64,000 nucleotides of DNA, taken from Stereocaulon alpinum (Eukaryota > Ascomycota > Lecanoromycetes > Lecanorales > Stereocaulaceae). The DNA lies in contig JAEUBA010000004.1 in the NCBI GenBank assembly GCA_018257865.1, forward strand, positions 248,001 to 312,000. The letters are read 5' to 3'. Shown here piece after piece: positions 44,777 to 57,394 of the stretch. Positions within the stretch are counted from its first letter, which is position 1; each line of letters opens with the position of its first letter. The notes below the pieces were generated by a model. That model was not told the DNA's origin. It worked only from the letters and a program-made list of their open reading frames with translations, and ran no database searches. Made by a program: the position numbers and the translations under genes.

Positions 44777-47700
44777 CTTTGATCAATCTATACTTATATC
44801 TGGAGAATGGACAGCGCTAGTATTGCTGTCCTGTGTTTCTGGCTTTGGCAACTGCTCTTGAGTCTCTCGTTCTTTGCATCAGCTTTGCATGGCTTGTCAA
44901 AGATGTACATGGACACGTGAGCATCAACAAACCACTTCCTGGCTAACGGCTGAGAGAGCTCTGTGTTGAAGCTCAGGCCGTAGTTCTTGACGTTGTTACT
45001 GCTGTCCTTGCCAGCACCAAGTTTGTTCACTAATCCACAGTACCACTTGTTGACTTCGCTGGGCGACATTCCAAGCTCGATATCTCGTGCCGTCATTTAC
45101 CGCACCATTTCCAGCTGCGGCCGGATTCACTTGCACGCAAAGTTGGAAAGCTCGCCTATTGTCGCCTTGCTCACACAGAGTAGTCCCCATTCAATATTCT
45201 CTGGACAAGACCTGCAAACTCAGCACATTCTGAGTACCCTAAAGGATCAAAGCTCGCGCACGACCTTCTGGTGTAACCCGTTCTCATAATCTAGAAAAGG
45301 GTAGGTAGACAGAGGATAGCGATGCTTGTACATCACACTTTCAACGCATCATTTTCTCGACCCTGGCAGGTTATAGCACTTCGAATGCAAGTTTTAAGGT
45401 CGAACATGACACACCAAGCCACCACAAGCAAGAAGTAGAGACCTCAGAAGGCTACTTGGCAATCCGGAAGCGACGACAGGTGTTCTAGGCTATCAAACTA
45501 AGGCCCCACCACTCACTACACAACTAGCCATACCACTGCACAGCCTCGCCAGGCTAGTTTCGCGCTCGGCCAGCTATAAATCAAGTACATCGCGCTCAAT
45601 CTCGGCTGCTCGACCACGTTGGCATCAAAGATCAAGTATTGAACATCTTGCATACCTTTTATCCTTGCTCTCTGGATCTCTCCAGTGAATCAGCTCACTG
45701 ACACAGTCGAGTGCTGGAATACACACGAGGATCTCTAAATCCGACTAACATTCAGACAACAATGCCACGAGTGCGTAAGGGAGATGTGGTACAGCTTTGT
45801 TCGTCAAGGTCTAATTGATTGTTGGAGCGAGGAGTACAAGTTTTGGTCGAGCTTGAGCGGATCTCATTAGCACTACACAATGGTGGCAGAAGATGCTCCG
45901 CACACGATTGAACCAATGATATCAGACTATAAAGCTTTCTTGACTTCAAGCACGGGGCCTTGTACCAGTGGTTGTGGAGCTAAGAGGCTGGCGTTCTGTA
46001 ACTGGTGATTATATGGAGTCAAGATTGCAAGTAATCAGAGCCACCTAAGGCTCTACTTACCAACTCGAGCCTCACAAGGTAGCCGCGAGCGAGTTGATAG
46101 CATATTGAACAGTGCCTCGCCTGTCTACCTCATATCTAACACCGTGAGCATGAACTTGGCATACGCGCAGACCGATGCAAAGTGACTGACACCGACTCAC
46201 TATCAACAATCCATCAAGATCTCTGAGAACAAGACGACCTCACGTGCTGTTTCTGGAAGCGCAGATACCACGCTCTCAGTCACTCCGTCCATGGTAGAAG
46301 ATGCAAACCTTGTCCATACACTTCTAACCAACCTCAGCATTGGCGATTTGCCGCTCATGTGCGCTTCACAGATCTGTTGACATGAAGACATGCAGGTGGT
46401 GCGGTATATGGTTTCCAAGTGGTTGATATTTATGATGTCTGGAGCAGCATAGTTACTATCGCACACAATATAGGAAAGCCCATCTAGCCATTGGGATCTT
46501 GCAACGCAAGATGGAAGCTGGAGGACCTTGAATATTGAGAAGCGGGAAGCTGCCTTCTTTGAAGAAGCATCAAACAAACCCTTTGCTTGTGATACTGCGT
46601 ATTCCAGACCCCAGGAGTCTGTGAAGATGGCCGTTATATGATGCTACCAGACAATACTTGAAGAAAAAACCGACGGTCAAATACTGAAGGGATTTCGTGG
46701 ATAAAGTAGCCAACACCTGGATGGAGAAGGCGTGCTTCGGCAAGAAAGGAGGACATCCCCCAACCCGTGCGGGAGTATGTAGCCCGCAAAGTCCGAAAAT
46801 TGGATGCCTACATGAAGCAGCACTTGGTCTTCCGCCGAGCAAACAAAGACAGACCAGCACATATAGAATGGGAATCGACTTCGAAAGACACCAGGCATGA
46901 AGAATGCTACAATCGCACACCAACAGAGGCTCTACCAAAGAAACGAATATCACCAGTACAGACGCAGGAATTCGATCCAAGTGAACTTCGGTGGCTAAAC
47001 CCTGCAAAGCCTCGGAATCCCTAACACTAAGGGGCAGCACCCTGAGGGGCATGTCATGCGTTTCGAGCATCTACCAGCGTCTTCACGGAGCACGCCTTTG
47101 GGGATGCCGAAGAACTCGAAGAAATTCCGCCAAGTTCTGCTAGGCATTCTAGGCCAACGTACACCAGCTTCCGGAACATAGCAATTGAATATGTTCAAAG
47201 CTATGATTCCAGTGGCAATGTCCCAGTCGCGATATGTTGGTATTGAGGGTGGTAACGAAGAATGGATGGCTCTGGCAGGGGATAGGGCAGCGCCAAAGTG
47301 AACTGAGTGCTAGGGAAGATCAACTGGAGGTGCAAGGCATAAGAGCATGTTGACGCAACAGATCCTCGGAATACTACTTATAGCACATAAAACAATGCAA
47401 ACATAGAGTCATGCGGCCTCTGAAGCTTCAATGGAACCTTAATCGCAGCGAAGTAATTTGAACTGCACACCTTGATAATAATTACCCACGCAGACAATTA
47501 CCAACGTTGCATGGTTTTGCTCTTAGGACTTGTGGGAATCTCGCCAATCAAGAAGCAGACGAGCTCATGGGTATAGATTGATAAGGCTATAGAACGTTCT
47601 GTCAGAGTGCGCAATGGTTTAGGTCCCGATCTTCTCGATGATGGTGGAAAATAATCAGGTTAAGTTGCATTTACCTGTCAGAGATATCAAAAGGGTTGAA

Positions 47701-49007
47701 GGACATAGGGATAAGCCGTTGTTCGGGTTAAATCAAGGAAAGTCGGGTGGTCCAATGGTACGCGTGATACGCCTATGAGCACCCAAACTACGTCCACCAC
47801 CAGAGTTTGGAGTGAGGAGCAAAAAGTGCCAAAAGGAGCAAATTTATGCATAAAGGCTTCCTCGATTATTGGTACAACATGCTTTGCGAAGATATTATGG
47901 AGACGACTAGCTTTTAGAGTCCTATAGGTCTCTGTGCACCGCCAACATGCCCCCTGTCTATATCAGCACGGCACAAGAGCCACAAGACGTGCGTATCGAC
48001 ACGACACTGGAGACCGCGTATCTGCACTTTTCTTGAGGTTTTATTTTACACAAGGTCGCGATGTCAAGGAGCGATCAACTACGTTGGGAAAGGGACGTTG
48101 ACCAAGGCACTGCCTAAAGGATCAGATCATTGTGCGGCTTTCTTAGATGACAGAAAGCGCGACGCTCTCTGTTCGCTGATTCTCATGGCTATAATTCTAT
48201 AAAGAGGGCTGTATGCGATTGGAATCGGGGCGTTGGAGAGGGTTTGGTGATTGGGAGCTTAGTTGTTCTGCTACTCGTTCTGGATTTCACGTTCGAGCAT
48301 ATGTTCGCGGGGACGAGATACAAGATCGATGCCAAAGATGGTATGACCACAAAGCCTGAGGTCTTGGTTGGATTCAGTATCGTGGACGAGAACCGAGGCT
48401 GGTCCCTGCACGAATGGTTCGCATTATGTATCTCCCGCTTGCCTTTACAAGCAACGCTAGCACAATGATCCTCGATCCACACCAAGACGTGCTTCGAGTC
48501 CAACAGCTCCGACATAGACTAGGATGCTCGCCCGTAACTTGGGGTGCTTTTAAGGTGACTTGAATGGGATCGTTCGAGGATCGACCTCTCTGAGTCCTTG
48601 AATTCGATAGGCTAGTAGTCGAACGCTGAGGCTGTGGTTAGCGCTCTGTGCGGAAGCTATCAACATTGTATCAAAGACTGAACGCGGTGTACATAATCGA
48701 ATGAGAGAGTCCGTTGTGTCGTAATCGATATCATATAAGTCATGGAAAGATTGATCATTGATCTTAACTTAATGTAGTCGAATCTCGATCGTAGGTTGTA
48801 TGCCCAGGAGGGCTGAGTGCCTCCGAGAGCGGCAGCTTTGTCGAATCACACCGTACCGTGGCGACTGCTCGTTCACATGACTGCCCCACTCCCTCTCAGG
48901 GTCTCATCTTTAGGCAGCAATCCCAAGCTTTGAGTCTTCATAAGAAACACGAAGAGAAGACTCTTGTGAGAGTAGGATCAAGACTACAATCGAAGACGTC
49001 GGCCACG
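44777..49007. other. Gene-poor region, right part
   Basis: About 4.2 kb without a gene I can support. It contains a minus-strand ATG frame at 44794-45096 (100 codons, MTARDIELGMSPSEVNKWYC) and another at 46203-46577 without ATG. Both have somewhat coding-like content but no recognised domain. 47030-48180 shows nothing. Confidence 0.35.
46752..47024 (+). pseudogene. Coding-like C-terminal fragment, unknown
   Basis: An open frame of about 90 codons without a start reads DIPQPVREYVARKVRKLDAY and ends FDPSELRWLNPAKPRNP at a TAA. Composition (many Lys/Arg/Glu, no long hydrophobic runs) and the natural ending look like the tail of a real protein. A frame with FVDKVANTWMEKACFGKKGG lies just upstream, shifted by one base. 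Probably a gene relic. Confidence 0.25.
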
Positions 49008-50293
49008 ATGCGTCCCACTACCAAAGTCATGTCGTTGCTCGTGCCCTTGGTGAGAACCACATCATCGAGCTTTATGACGTGTCATTAATTTACGAGCAGC
49101 TGTTGCTTGGGCTCATCGTCCCGGCGGGGTGGGTCGACCACCCTAAATGATTGCTGGATGGAGCTAACGTCGTCTAGTATTGCCCTATACCGCATCCGAG
49201 CCTTCGCAATCCCCATCTCGACAGTCACCGCTACAGCGACCATCATCCTGCCTGTTCTCACAGGTGTGAGCCTACGAGGCGTTCAGCGGCTAGCCTCTCG
49301 CTCCAATGGATCCCTTACGAATGCCAAACCCTCACTATCTTGGGCGACGATTATTGTTTTCATGCTCCTCACCATCTACGAGACAGCAATAGCGACCCTA
49401 GCCCTCACTCATATGGCTCCACCGAGCAACCTGAACTGCCAACTCGACCAGCAATGGAATCGGCTGTTCTCGAACAAGAATGCGGAAGTCATTCGTAGGA
49501 TACAAGACCGATATCAATGCTGCGGCCTTCATAGTACGGTGGACAAGGCGTGGCCATTCCCGGATAGAAGCCATCCCGTTACAGCATGTCGTGACGCCTT
49601 CAACCGTCAAAACAGCTGTTTGGGAGGGTGGCGGCGCGATGGACAGAATACTGCAGGATTGATGCTCCTGGTAGCAGTTGTGGTATTTCTAATGAAGGTC
49701 AGTGGAATGATTTCTGTTGTTGAGCCTTGGCCGGGTGGCGATGTTGATATTGCTTGGGATTCATGCCTCCTTTGGCAGCCGAGAATGTCTCGCAAAAAGC
49801 ACTGTGACGTTGCTTTTTTGGGGCCCGATCCAGAAGGATCATCCATAGAGGGCTCGGCAGCTTTTTCTCAGTGCAACCCCTATCTGCGCTTGTGCTTGCC
49901 AACGGCAACTTGGCGAGGAACCCGTTCGGATCTTTTGCTACCCGCAAGGCCAGGCCTTAGACTTGAAAGACTGTCCAGAGGCTGACTCCACAATCCTAGC
50001 TCATGATCATGGTCGTTCACCGAACCCGAAATTCGTTCCCCTCCCATTCGTGGCCGGCTCGTGGTTCGTCGAGCGCTGCTGATGGTGCTGACGACGAAGA
50101 TGGCTTAGAAGCAAACGAAGAGGAGGTCCGTGCGGTAAATAATCGAAGAAGGATAGAGGGTGGTGCTTATCAAGATGACCCCTTGGTCGAAGATGCTAGG
50201 CCAGTAGGAGATTCAGAGCCCAATAGTGACGCCAACCACCGGGTGCTTCAGCCATCAAGACTCCACAGTGAAGGCAATAATGAATGGCAATAG
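49008..50293 (+). CDS. Fungal tetraspanin (Tsp3-like)
   Basis: Exons 49008-49049, 49100-49128, 49178-49697 and 50000-50293 give 294 aa with four membrane helices: VMSLLVPLLLLGLIVPAG (made by joining exons 1 and 2), ISTVTATATIILPVLTGVSL, ATIIVFMLLTIYETAIATLA and GLMLLVAVVVFLMKLMIMVV (across the third intron). The large extracellular loop has the diagnostic CCG (RYQCCGLHS) with further cysteines in TACRDAFNRQNSCLGGW. The C-terminal tail is acidic. Tetraspanins organise membrane microdomains; in fungi some act in appressoria. The third intron (302 nt) is several times longer than its neighbours. Convergent with the DUF202 gene. Confidence 0.88.
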
Positions 50294-50456
50294 TGAGTTT
50301 GGGCCCCTTGAAGTGACATAACAGTGTGCTGTTGCGTTGGGATGCACTAACCATGCCGTAAACGTATGGACTCCACTCTTTGTAGTAGCCGGTGTTGAGG
50401 TGTATTTACTATTGACGTTTTGGTATCCAATGGAATTGTTGTGATAGCCTTCAGCT

Positions 50457-50972
50457 TCAATCTTCCACTAGCACAATTACAAAGAGCGTTAGTATGATCA
50501 TCGTCATCAATACCAAAATGATCGTCGAATGCCAGCCCCCACAAAGTATCCGTCCCTGCACCAGTAGGCTCTGCTGCCTGAAGTATCTAATGCAGCCGAG
50601 CAGGCAGGTAAAGATCCCCCCGAAAGCTAATATTGCTCCGAGAACCTTGCCCTTAGTGGAATCCAGATGTTGGAGAACGAACAATTGAGTGACGACAACT
50701 CCAAAGGAGGTAACAGCCACCGAGGTTCTAAACCAGCCGAGATACGTTCTCTCAAGAGCCATATAGTCGCGAGGGTCACCTCCATTCGGGCCATCCTCAA
50801 GTACAAGGCTGATGTTGTGAATCCACCAGTGCCTCAGCTTGCTAGGGTAGCTTGCTGTCGTGACAGCGTGGCGCCCGCCGGCAGGGGCGGTAGTACTTTC
50901 ATAAGGTGTCCCCAGTGAAGGTCCGTCCACCATGGGTCCCAACGTGCCGTGTGGACGTTCCTCTAGTTCCAT
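50457..50972 (-). CDS. DUF202-domain membrane protein
   Basis: 171-aa intronless protein. After a ~65-residue variable N-terminus comes the DUF202 pattern: DYMALERTYLGWFRTSVAVT, then VVTQLFVLQHL, a second helix LGAILAFGGIFTCLLGCIRYF and a third hydrophobic helix STIILVLMTMIILTLFVIVL near the end. In yeast the related small vacuolar proteins (for example Vtc1 and YidH-like members) are membrane subunits, but the role of this subgroup is not established. Tail-to-tail with the tetraspanin, 163 bp apart. Confidence 0.86.
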   Translation of the reverse strand: MELEERPHGTLGPMVDGPSLGTPYESTTAPAGGRHAVTTASYPSKLRHWWIHNISLVLEDGPNGGDPRDYMALERTYLGWFRTSVAVTSFGVVVTQLFVLQHLDSTKGKVLGAILAFGGIFTCLLGCIRYFRQQSLLVQGRILCGGWHSTIILVLMTMIILTLFVIVLVED

Positions 50973-51423
50973 TGTAGTTGTTGCATGCTAGTTGTTCCCC
51001 ACATCGTCCTTTCTCCTTCCGGTATAATTTCCGTGCCAGCTCTTGTCCGTGGAGACGCTATTGGATCGGCTTCTATTGGACCGGCTGTAGAGATCTGGGC
51101 CACTCATGGTGCAATATTGATCGAGGCCACGAGGCGGTACAATCTGGGGTACTGTAGATCTGCCTTCGTCGCCAACCCCCCCGCTGTCAACAACCCGCTA
51201 GTGTTGTCCCGCGATGCCGGCAAATTTTTATGCAACCTGCCTATTTTCCGGTGTTTGATGATCCTTGCATTAGTTTATCATACTCCCCCATCGTGCCAAC
51301 TTGTGATAGATCCGTCGCTCAGCTATCTGCAAGCTTTATTCCCCTGAACACCACATCTTAAAGCTTCACCGAACCTTCGATGAGCCAAGTACAAAGTTTG
51401 AAAGGCTGTACCCTGAGCACAAA
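50973..51423. promoter_or_regulatory. Divergent promoter region of the DUF202 gene and RAD6
   Basis: About 450 bp between two divergent starts. An unbroken plus-strand frame here has no coding character. No clear TATA box. Confidence 0.35.
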
Positions 51424-52050
51424 ATGTCTACATCTGCGCGTCGACGCCTCATGCGTGACTTCAAGGTAAGGTCGATCGTGTCTGTGCTGCAGTTTTCGAG
51501 CTTGGGCTGATGCCTGAACCTTGTACAGCGCATGCAGACGGACCCTCCTGCTGGAGTTTCGGCATCGCCTATCGCAGACAACGTGATGACATGGTATGCC
51601 ACAAACTCACCACAACTCAAAGACTTCGTCACTTACAAAACCCATCAAAGGAATGCTGTCATTATCGGTCCTGCAGATACACCATTCGAAGATGGAACAT
51701 TTCGTTTGGTTATGCATTTCGAGGAGCAATACCCCAATAAGCCACCGGGAGTCAAATTTATAAGCCAAATGTTCCACCCGAACGTCTACGGTACTGGAGA
51801 GCTGTGTCTTGATATTCTACAAAACCGTTGGAGTCCTACATATGATGTCGCAGCAATTCTGACCAGCATTCAAAGGTACGCGCCATTCCTCAGTCTCAGC
51901 TCTGCACGCTGACAAGTTTCATTCAGCTTACTCAACGACCCTAATACTTCATCACCTGCCAACGTCGAAGCCTCAAACCTCTACAAGGACAATCGCCGCG
52001 AGTACACCAAGCGCGTTCGAGAGACGGTGGAAAAGAGCTGGGAGGATTAA
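51424..52050 (+). CDS. RAD6: Ubiquitin-conjugating enzyme E2 Rad6
   Basis: Exons 51424-51465, 51529-51593, 51651-51875 and 51927-52050 give 151 aa, the exact length usual in filamentous ascomycetes. Begins MSTSARRRLMRDFK; contains the E2 core with MFHPNVYGTGELCLDILQNR, in which the cysteine is the ubiquitin thioester site, and ends YTKRVRETVEKSWED, without the acidic tail of the budding-yeast enzyme. Each splice junction restores conserved residues (MTW-NAVIIG; SIQ-SLLNDPN). Rad6 with Rad18 ubiquitinates PCNA in DNA damage tolerance and with Bre1 ubiquitinates histone H2B. Followed in the same direction by kinesin-1. Confidence 0.98.
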
Positions 52051-52693
52051 AACAACCGGAATATTAAAAAGTCTTCTTTAACTCCACGGGATATATACCG
52101 GATAGGACGGCGATCTGATGTACCTAGCTGCAGAGCTTCTGTGAATACGGGTCCCCTTCCAAGCGTGGAGTCTGGGGAGGGAGGGATAGGCGTTCCATGA
52201 AATGCGAGATGAAGCATGCTTTAAAAGCTCAGGCCTCTTGGGCGGGCTGGCCTTGAAACGTGGGACTGGGAGATACTTTGCATGCGAGACACGAGACACG
52301 AGACAGTTAGCCGAATGCATACATTTCTGCAACTTGCCGTTTGCGCATTAAGTACTGGTTTCTTCGCTTTGAGCATAGGTAGCATCCATACAATGATGAA
52401 AGTCCGAGTACTTATGTGTTACAAAACTCTGACGACTTGTGTGACTATTACTATGGCGATGCTGTGGCTGTCTTCACGGTACGGGCCTATGATTGGGCGA
52501 TCTTATCCGGCGCGTCACCACCCCTGCAAGCCCGCTAACATGCAATACCTACACCTGCTTTTACAATAATTAATCCTCAATCCTACCATAGACCTATTCT
52601 CTCACCTTCCGGGTGCCATCATCTCTCTGTGACTCGAAGCGTCATTGAGGGAGAAACCACGGGATTGGGAACCTGCCAGAGAACAACGCCATC
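52051..52693. other. Intergenic region between RAD6 and kinesin
   Basis: About 640 bp; RAD6 3' UTR and kinesin promoter/5' UTR. No additional gene seen. Confidence 0.4.
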
Positions 52694-55600
52694 ATGGCGT
52701 AAGTAGCTTCGGGTGAGACTCGATCGAAGTAAACATCTACTGACAACACCCTTGCAGGACTTCGGCAAGCGCAGGCAACACCATAAAGGGTCCGATACTA
52801 TATCAAAACAACATCCGAGTCATGAAAAAGCTAATTTGACTTGCGCAGTTGTTGCTCGATTTCGGCCTCCTAACAAGACCGAGCTCGCAAATGGAGGAGA
52901 TCCCATAGTCGAGTTCGAAAGTGAAGACACTTGCAAAATTCATGTACGAAAGCACATAAGTCCTGATCCTGCACCAGCCTAATCCTCTGCACTGCAAGAA
53001 TGGTGAAGCTGATGAGCGCGACTGACAACGATCCTAGTCTAATGAAGCTGCTGGCGCCTTTACGTTTGACCGAGTGTTCGATACGAATTCGCGGCAAACA
53101 GATGTCTTTGACTTCTCCATTAGATCTACGGTGGATGATATTCTCAATGGCTACAATGGAACAGTTTTCGCCTATGGCCAAACAGGGGCGGGAAAATCCT
53201 ACACAATGATGGGCGCAGACATAGACGATGAGGAACAAAGAGGAATAATACCGCGAATTGTTGAACAGATGTTCGCCAGCATATTACGAAGTCCTGGAAA
53301 CATTGAGTACACTGTACGGGTCAGCTACATGGAGATCTACATGGAAAAGATTCGAGATCTTTTGATGCCACAGAACGACAACCTTCCTGTACATGAGGAG
53401 AAGAGCAGGGGCGTCTACGTCAAAGGGCTGCTGGAGATATACGTATCGAGTGTACAGGAAGTTTACGAAGTCATGAGAAGAGGTGGAGCTTCAAGAGCTA
53501 CAGCAGCCACCAATATGAATCAGGAGTCTTCGCGATCACATTCAATCTTCGTCATCACCATCACTCAGAAGAACGTGGAGACTGGCTCCGCGAAAAGTGG
53601 ACAACTATTCCTCGTCGATCTTGCTGGTAGCGAGAAGGTTGGAAAGACAGGCGCAAGTGGACAAACCCTGGAAGAAGCCAAGAAAATAAATAAGAGTTTG
53701 AGTGCTTTGGGAATGGTCATCAACTCTCTGACTGACGGCAAATCAACACACATACCTTACCGAGACTCGAAGCTTACACGAATACTGCAGGAATCGCTTG
53801 GTGGGAATTCAAGGACTACTTTGATCATCAATTGTTCTCCAAGCAGCTACAATGAGCAGGAAACAATCGGTACGCTCAGGTTTGGCGTTAGAGCAAAGGC
53901 AATCAAGAACAAAGCCAAGATCAATGCCGAGTTGAGCCCCTTAGAGCTGAAGCAGCTCCTGAAGAAAGCACAAAACCAAGTAACGACATATCAAACCTAT
54001 GTATCGAGTCTAGAAAGCGAAGTGCAGTCATGGCGAAGCGGAGAAGCAGTACCGAAGGAAAGATGGGCTCCACCATTAGCAGCACAAGGAGTAACTGGAA
54101 CGAGAGCGGATCCTGAGGCACCTCGGCCAGGCACACCATCTCGACTGCAGGAAGTTGGACGGTCAGAGACACCTAGTCGATCGGAGTCAAGGATCGGTGA
54201 CCGATCCAGTACCCCCAGCATTGTGCTTGAGAAGGATGAGCGAGAAGAGTTCCTGCGCAGAGAGAATGAATTGCAAGACCAGGTAGCTGAGAAGGAGACG
54301 CAGCTCTCTACCGCAGAACGCAATTTAAAGGAGGCCCGAGAGGAGCTACAATTCTTGAAGGACAACAACCAACGAACAGGTAGGACGAATGAGAAGTTGG
54401 TTGGCGAAGTCAACGAGCTGAAGATGCAACTTGAGAGGGTTGCATTTGAGGGCAAAGAAGCTTCGATTACTATGGACGGCTTGAAAGAAGCTAATTCAGA
54501 ACTCACTACTGAACTTGATGAAGTCAAACAACAGCTGCTGGATGTCCGGATGAGTGCCAAAGAGACAAGCGCCGTACTCGACGAGAAAGAGAAGAAGAAA
54601 GCGGAGCGAATGGCACAGATGATGGCAGGCTTCGATATAGGCGATGATACCTTCTCTCAGAACGAGCAAAAGATACGACGATGCATTGAGCAGGTAGAAG
54701 CCTTTCACAAAATCAGCGCTGGAGGTAACATGGTCGCACCGGAAGATCTAGCGGACCTCAAGACCAACCTCGTCGAAGCTCAGGGCATTGTTCGACAGGC
54801 CGATGTGAGCTTGAACGCTACTGCAGAGCTAGACGGCGATCGAGACCGACGGAAAGATGGCTTGGAGGAGAGGTTAGCATCAGTGGAGCAGGAATACGAA
54901 GAATTCCTTGAACGCAACCTTACCGACGAAGACGTCGAGGAGGTAAAGAGCAGACTCTCAGAACTCTACACTAGCAGAAGGGAAACCCAGGTTCAGATGA
55001 TCCGAGACATACGAGAAGACCTGGCACGGAAGGATGAGGAAAATCATCGTCTAAGAAACAGTGTCGAGGAATCCCAACGTAGCTCGAAAAACGGAATGCT
55101 TAACGGAACCATGCGGTCATCACCCGCAAGCAGGACAGTCCAACAGCAGATAGCGGATTTTGACGTCATGAAGAAGTCGTTAATGCGGGATCTACAAAAT
55201 CGTTGCGAGCGCGTGGTGGAGCTTGAGATTTCCCTTGACGAGACCCGAGAACAGTACAACAATGTCCTGAGATCGTCTAACAACCGGGCACAGCAAAAGA
55301 AGATGGCCTTCCTGGAACGAAATCTGGAACAGCTCACACACGTCCAGAGGCAACTTGTCGAGCAGAATGGAAGTCTGAAGAAGGAAGTTGCAATTGCGGA
55401 GAGGAAGCTCATGGCACGGAACGAGCGAATTTCGAGCTTGGAGGCATTGTTACAAGACAGTCAAGAAAAGTTGACGGCTGCGAATCATAGGTATGTTGCA
55501 ACGGGCTCCGGTGGCATTCATAAAGCTGACATTCGTATTCTTAGATTCGAAGCACAGCTCACAGCCGTCAAAGAGCGCCTCGAAGCCGCAAAACTCGGCT

Positions 55601-55815
55601 CAACACGCGGCATGGCATCCTCATCCAACCCCATGGGCTTCAACCTCGGCGGAGCAGGCTCGAGGATAGCCAAGCCCCTGCGCGGCGGTGGAGCTAGCGA
55701 ATACGTAAATGGCGGCGGACCGAATATCCCAGTACTGAGCGGCTTACAGGCACAAGAAGCTAATGGTAGCCCGAGTGGAGGGAAGAGGAGCAGTTGGTTC
55801 TTCGATCGACGTTAG
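52694..55815 (+). CDS. kinA: Conventional kinesin heavy chain (kinesin-1)
   Basis: Plus-end-directed microtubule motor carrying vesicles and endosomes to the hyphal tip. Exons 52694-52698, 52758-52789, 52849-52943, 53038-55490 and 55545-55815 give 951 aa. Motor domain ~8-340: VVARFRPPN, P-loop GQTGAGKS (~91-98), switch I NQESSRSHSIF, switch II DLAGSEKVGKTGASG, and the microtubule-binding loop YRDSKLTRILQESLGGNSRT. Then neck, a Pro-rich hinge with many serines, and long coiled coil; the fungal kinesin tail region with cargo/IAK-type elements would be near 840-900. The last intron (54 nt) keeps frame and has no stop, but splicing restores NHRFEAQLTAVKERLEAAK. The first exon holds only five coding bases. 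Confidence 0.97.
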
Positions 55816-56324
55816 TAGATCCAGCCTTGGGCCCTAGGCCTTGGGTACGAGCTTGTGATAGAGGTCTTGTACTATGATTTGTACTTTGTACTTATGCCTG
55901 ATGGACCGGTATACCCCAGCATCATTGAGAGGAAATGGGAGTTTGGAGCTATCATAGTTAGAGGCACGATTTTATCTTCGAAGCCAGTCATTGGTGGCGA
56001 CGCGATTGCAATGCATCTTGGTGGGCAATCGATCTTGATTGATGCTTTCTCGTCTTTCTTTTTGTAAAGACAATGGCAGCAAGCGAGCAATCAATCATGC
56101 CGGTTCCATTGTCCATGCTCATACGCTTTGACTCATGCGTGATAGTCGAGTTACTATGGTTGTTTTTGCTACTCCTCCTTTGCTTGATTCATAGCACTGC
56201 CGGTCCCCTTATTGTTCCAATTCCCAGGAGTATTCCACCCGCTGAGAGTTCATCTAGACACGCAGATACAAAGACAAGCTGCATCTGTCTCGCTCTCACC
56301 CAAGAGACACAGACCCACTTCGCC
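55816..56324. other. Intergenic region
   Basis: About 500 bp after kinesin. A plus-strand ATG at 56073 is in frame with the next gene and would add 84 residues, including a hydrophobic stretch; I treat it as 5' UTR. Confidence 0.35.
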
Positions 56325-56684
56325 ATGGTCAGGCGTGCTAAACCACCGTCTCTACCAACCGTCGCCGAAGATGGAACCTACGATTACAGCAGTGACCCTC
56401 GCCTGCCAGCTCCTCAACACCCTCCTCAACAACCTTTTCAACAACCTCCCCCCTGGCACTTCTTGCGCACCGTACTAGCCACTCTAAAGCGTCAATGGCA
56501 TAAAAGACCAGTTACTACGAGTCTCCTATTACTGATTCTAGGTCACTACCTCCTCGGTCGCTTACTAGGCATCCACATACATCCCTACGTCCGAATGGTG
56601 ATGGTTGTTGTTCTGGTTTCGTTTCTCTTTCGGGTTTTGCGGAGGATGTTGAGGCGTGGGACTGGATTGCAGGGGAATCGATGA
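56325..56684 (+). CDS. Small membrane protein, unknown
   Basis: 119 aa from MVRRAKPPSLPTVAEDGTYD. A Pro/Gln-rich segment (PAPQHPPQQPFQQPPPW) is followed by two hydrophobic helices, TTSLLLLILGHYLLGRLLGI and MVMVVVLVSFLFRVL, and a basic end (RRMLRRGTGLQGNR). No family recognised. A longer version from 56073 (203 aa) is possible. Confidence 0.6.
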   Translation: MVRRAKPPSLPTVAEDGTYDYSSDPRLPAPQHPPQQPFQQPPPWHFLRTVLATLKRQWHKRPVTTSLLLLILGHYLLGRLLGIHIHPYVRMVMVVVLVSFLFRVLRRMLRRGTGLQGNR

Positions 56685-57394
56685 AGGGGCCTTGTGCATG
56701 GTAGGATTGTTTGGAGGTCGCGCACTTTTGGGGCTGTGGGCGTTTTGGGTACTTTGACATTGGCGAACGTACGGGATTGGTATCTGTGCGTTATTGTCAA
56801 CTATATTGCATCTGAACGGCAGGCGAGATTCGTCGCCATGTCTGTTGATGCGGTGGGCTGCGTTAGCTGACCATGACTAAGAGGAAGAGTGGCTGTCGAT
56901 CTACACTGTGTTCAACACGTCCCAAGAGTGCTTCCATGACTCAACGCCGGCAAACAGTCGCTATTGATCTTTTATAGCACGCTGATAAAGTCGAAGGATC
57001 AAGTCTGACAGCGTTTGTACGTGATCTTGAGCATCTCTCTTTCCAGATAGAGTGAGTCATCGGTGTGAGATTGAGTCTGTTCGTTCGAATAGCAATGCTG
57101 CGTCAGTATTGTATCATGCTTCTTCGATCGACTTCAACGCTCCATCGATGTTGCCAGTCACTGAAACAGAATGAGTCTTCATCAGCGCAGATCATGTCGT
57201 CTAGGTATCTGGTTTGCTCCTTGACGCTCGAATCTGAGTCTGGTCCCAACCTCAAACAACAAGCTCTCGCCGGCTATAAATGCTACCATCTGCCTTGCTA
57301 TATGAGTCTTTGAACCTCGCTACGCTCAGAGAACACCCTCGAAGCCCCAGTCGCATCTAGTCATTCTCCTTGAGCACACACGAAGAAAACGAAA
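56685..57394. other. Intergenic region
   Basis: About 0.7 kb with no supported gene or repeat. The last 100 bases are C/A-rich and look like a 5' UTR. Confidence 0.35.

Noticed and set aside
53997..54560. 187-codon minus-strand frame
   Set aside because: Antisense to kinesin coiled coil; Ser/Phe-rich shadow of Glu/Lys/Ala codons.
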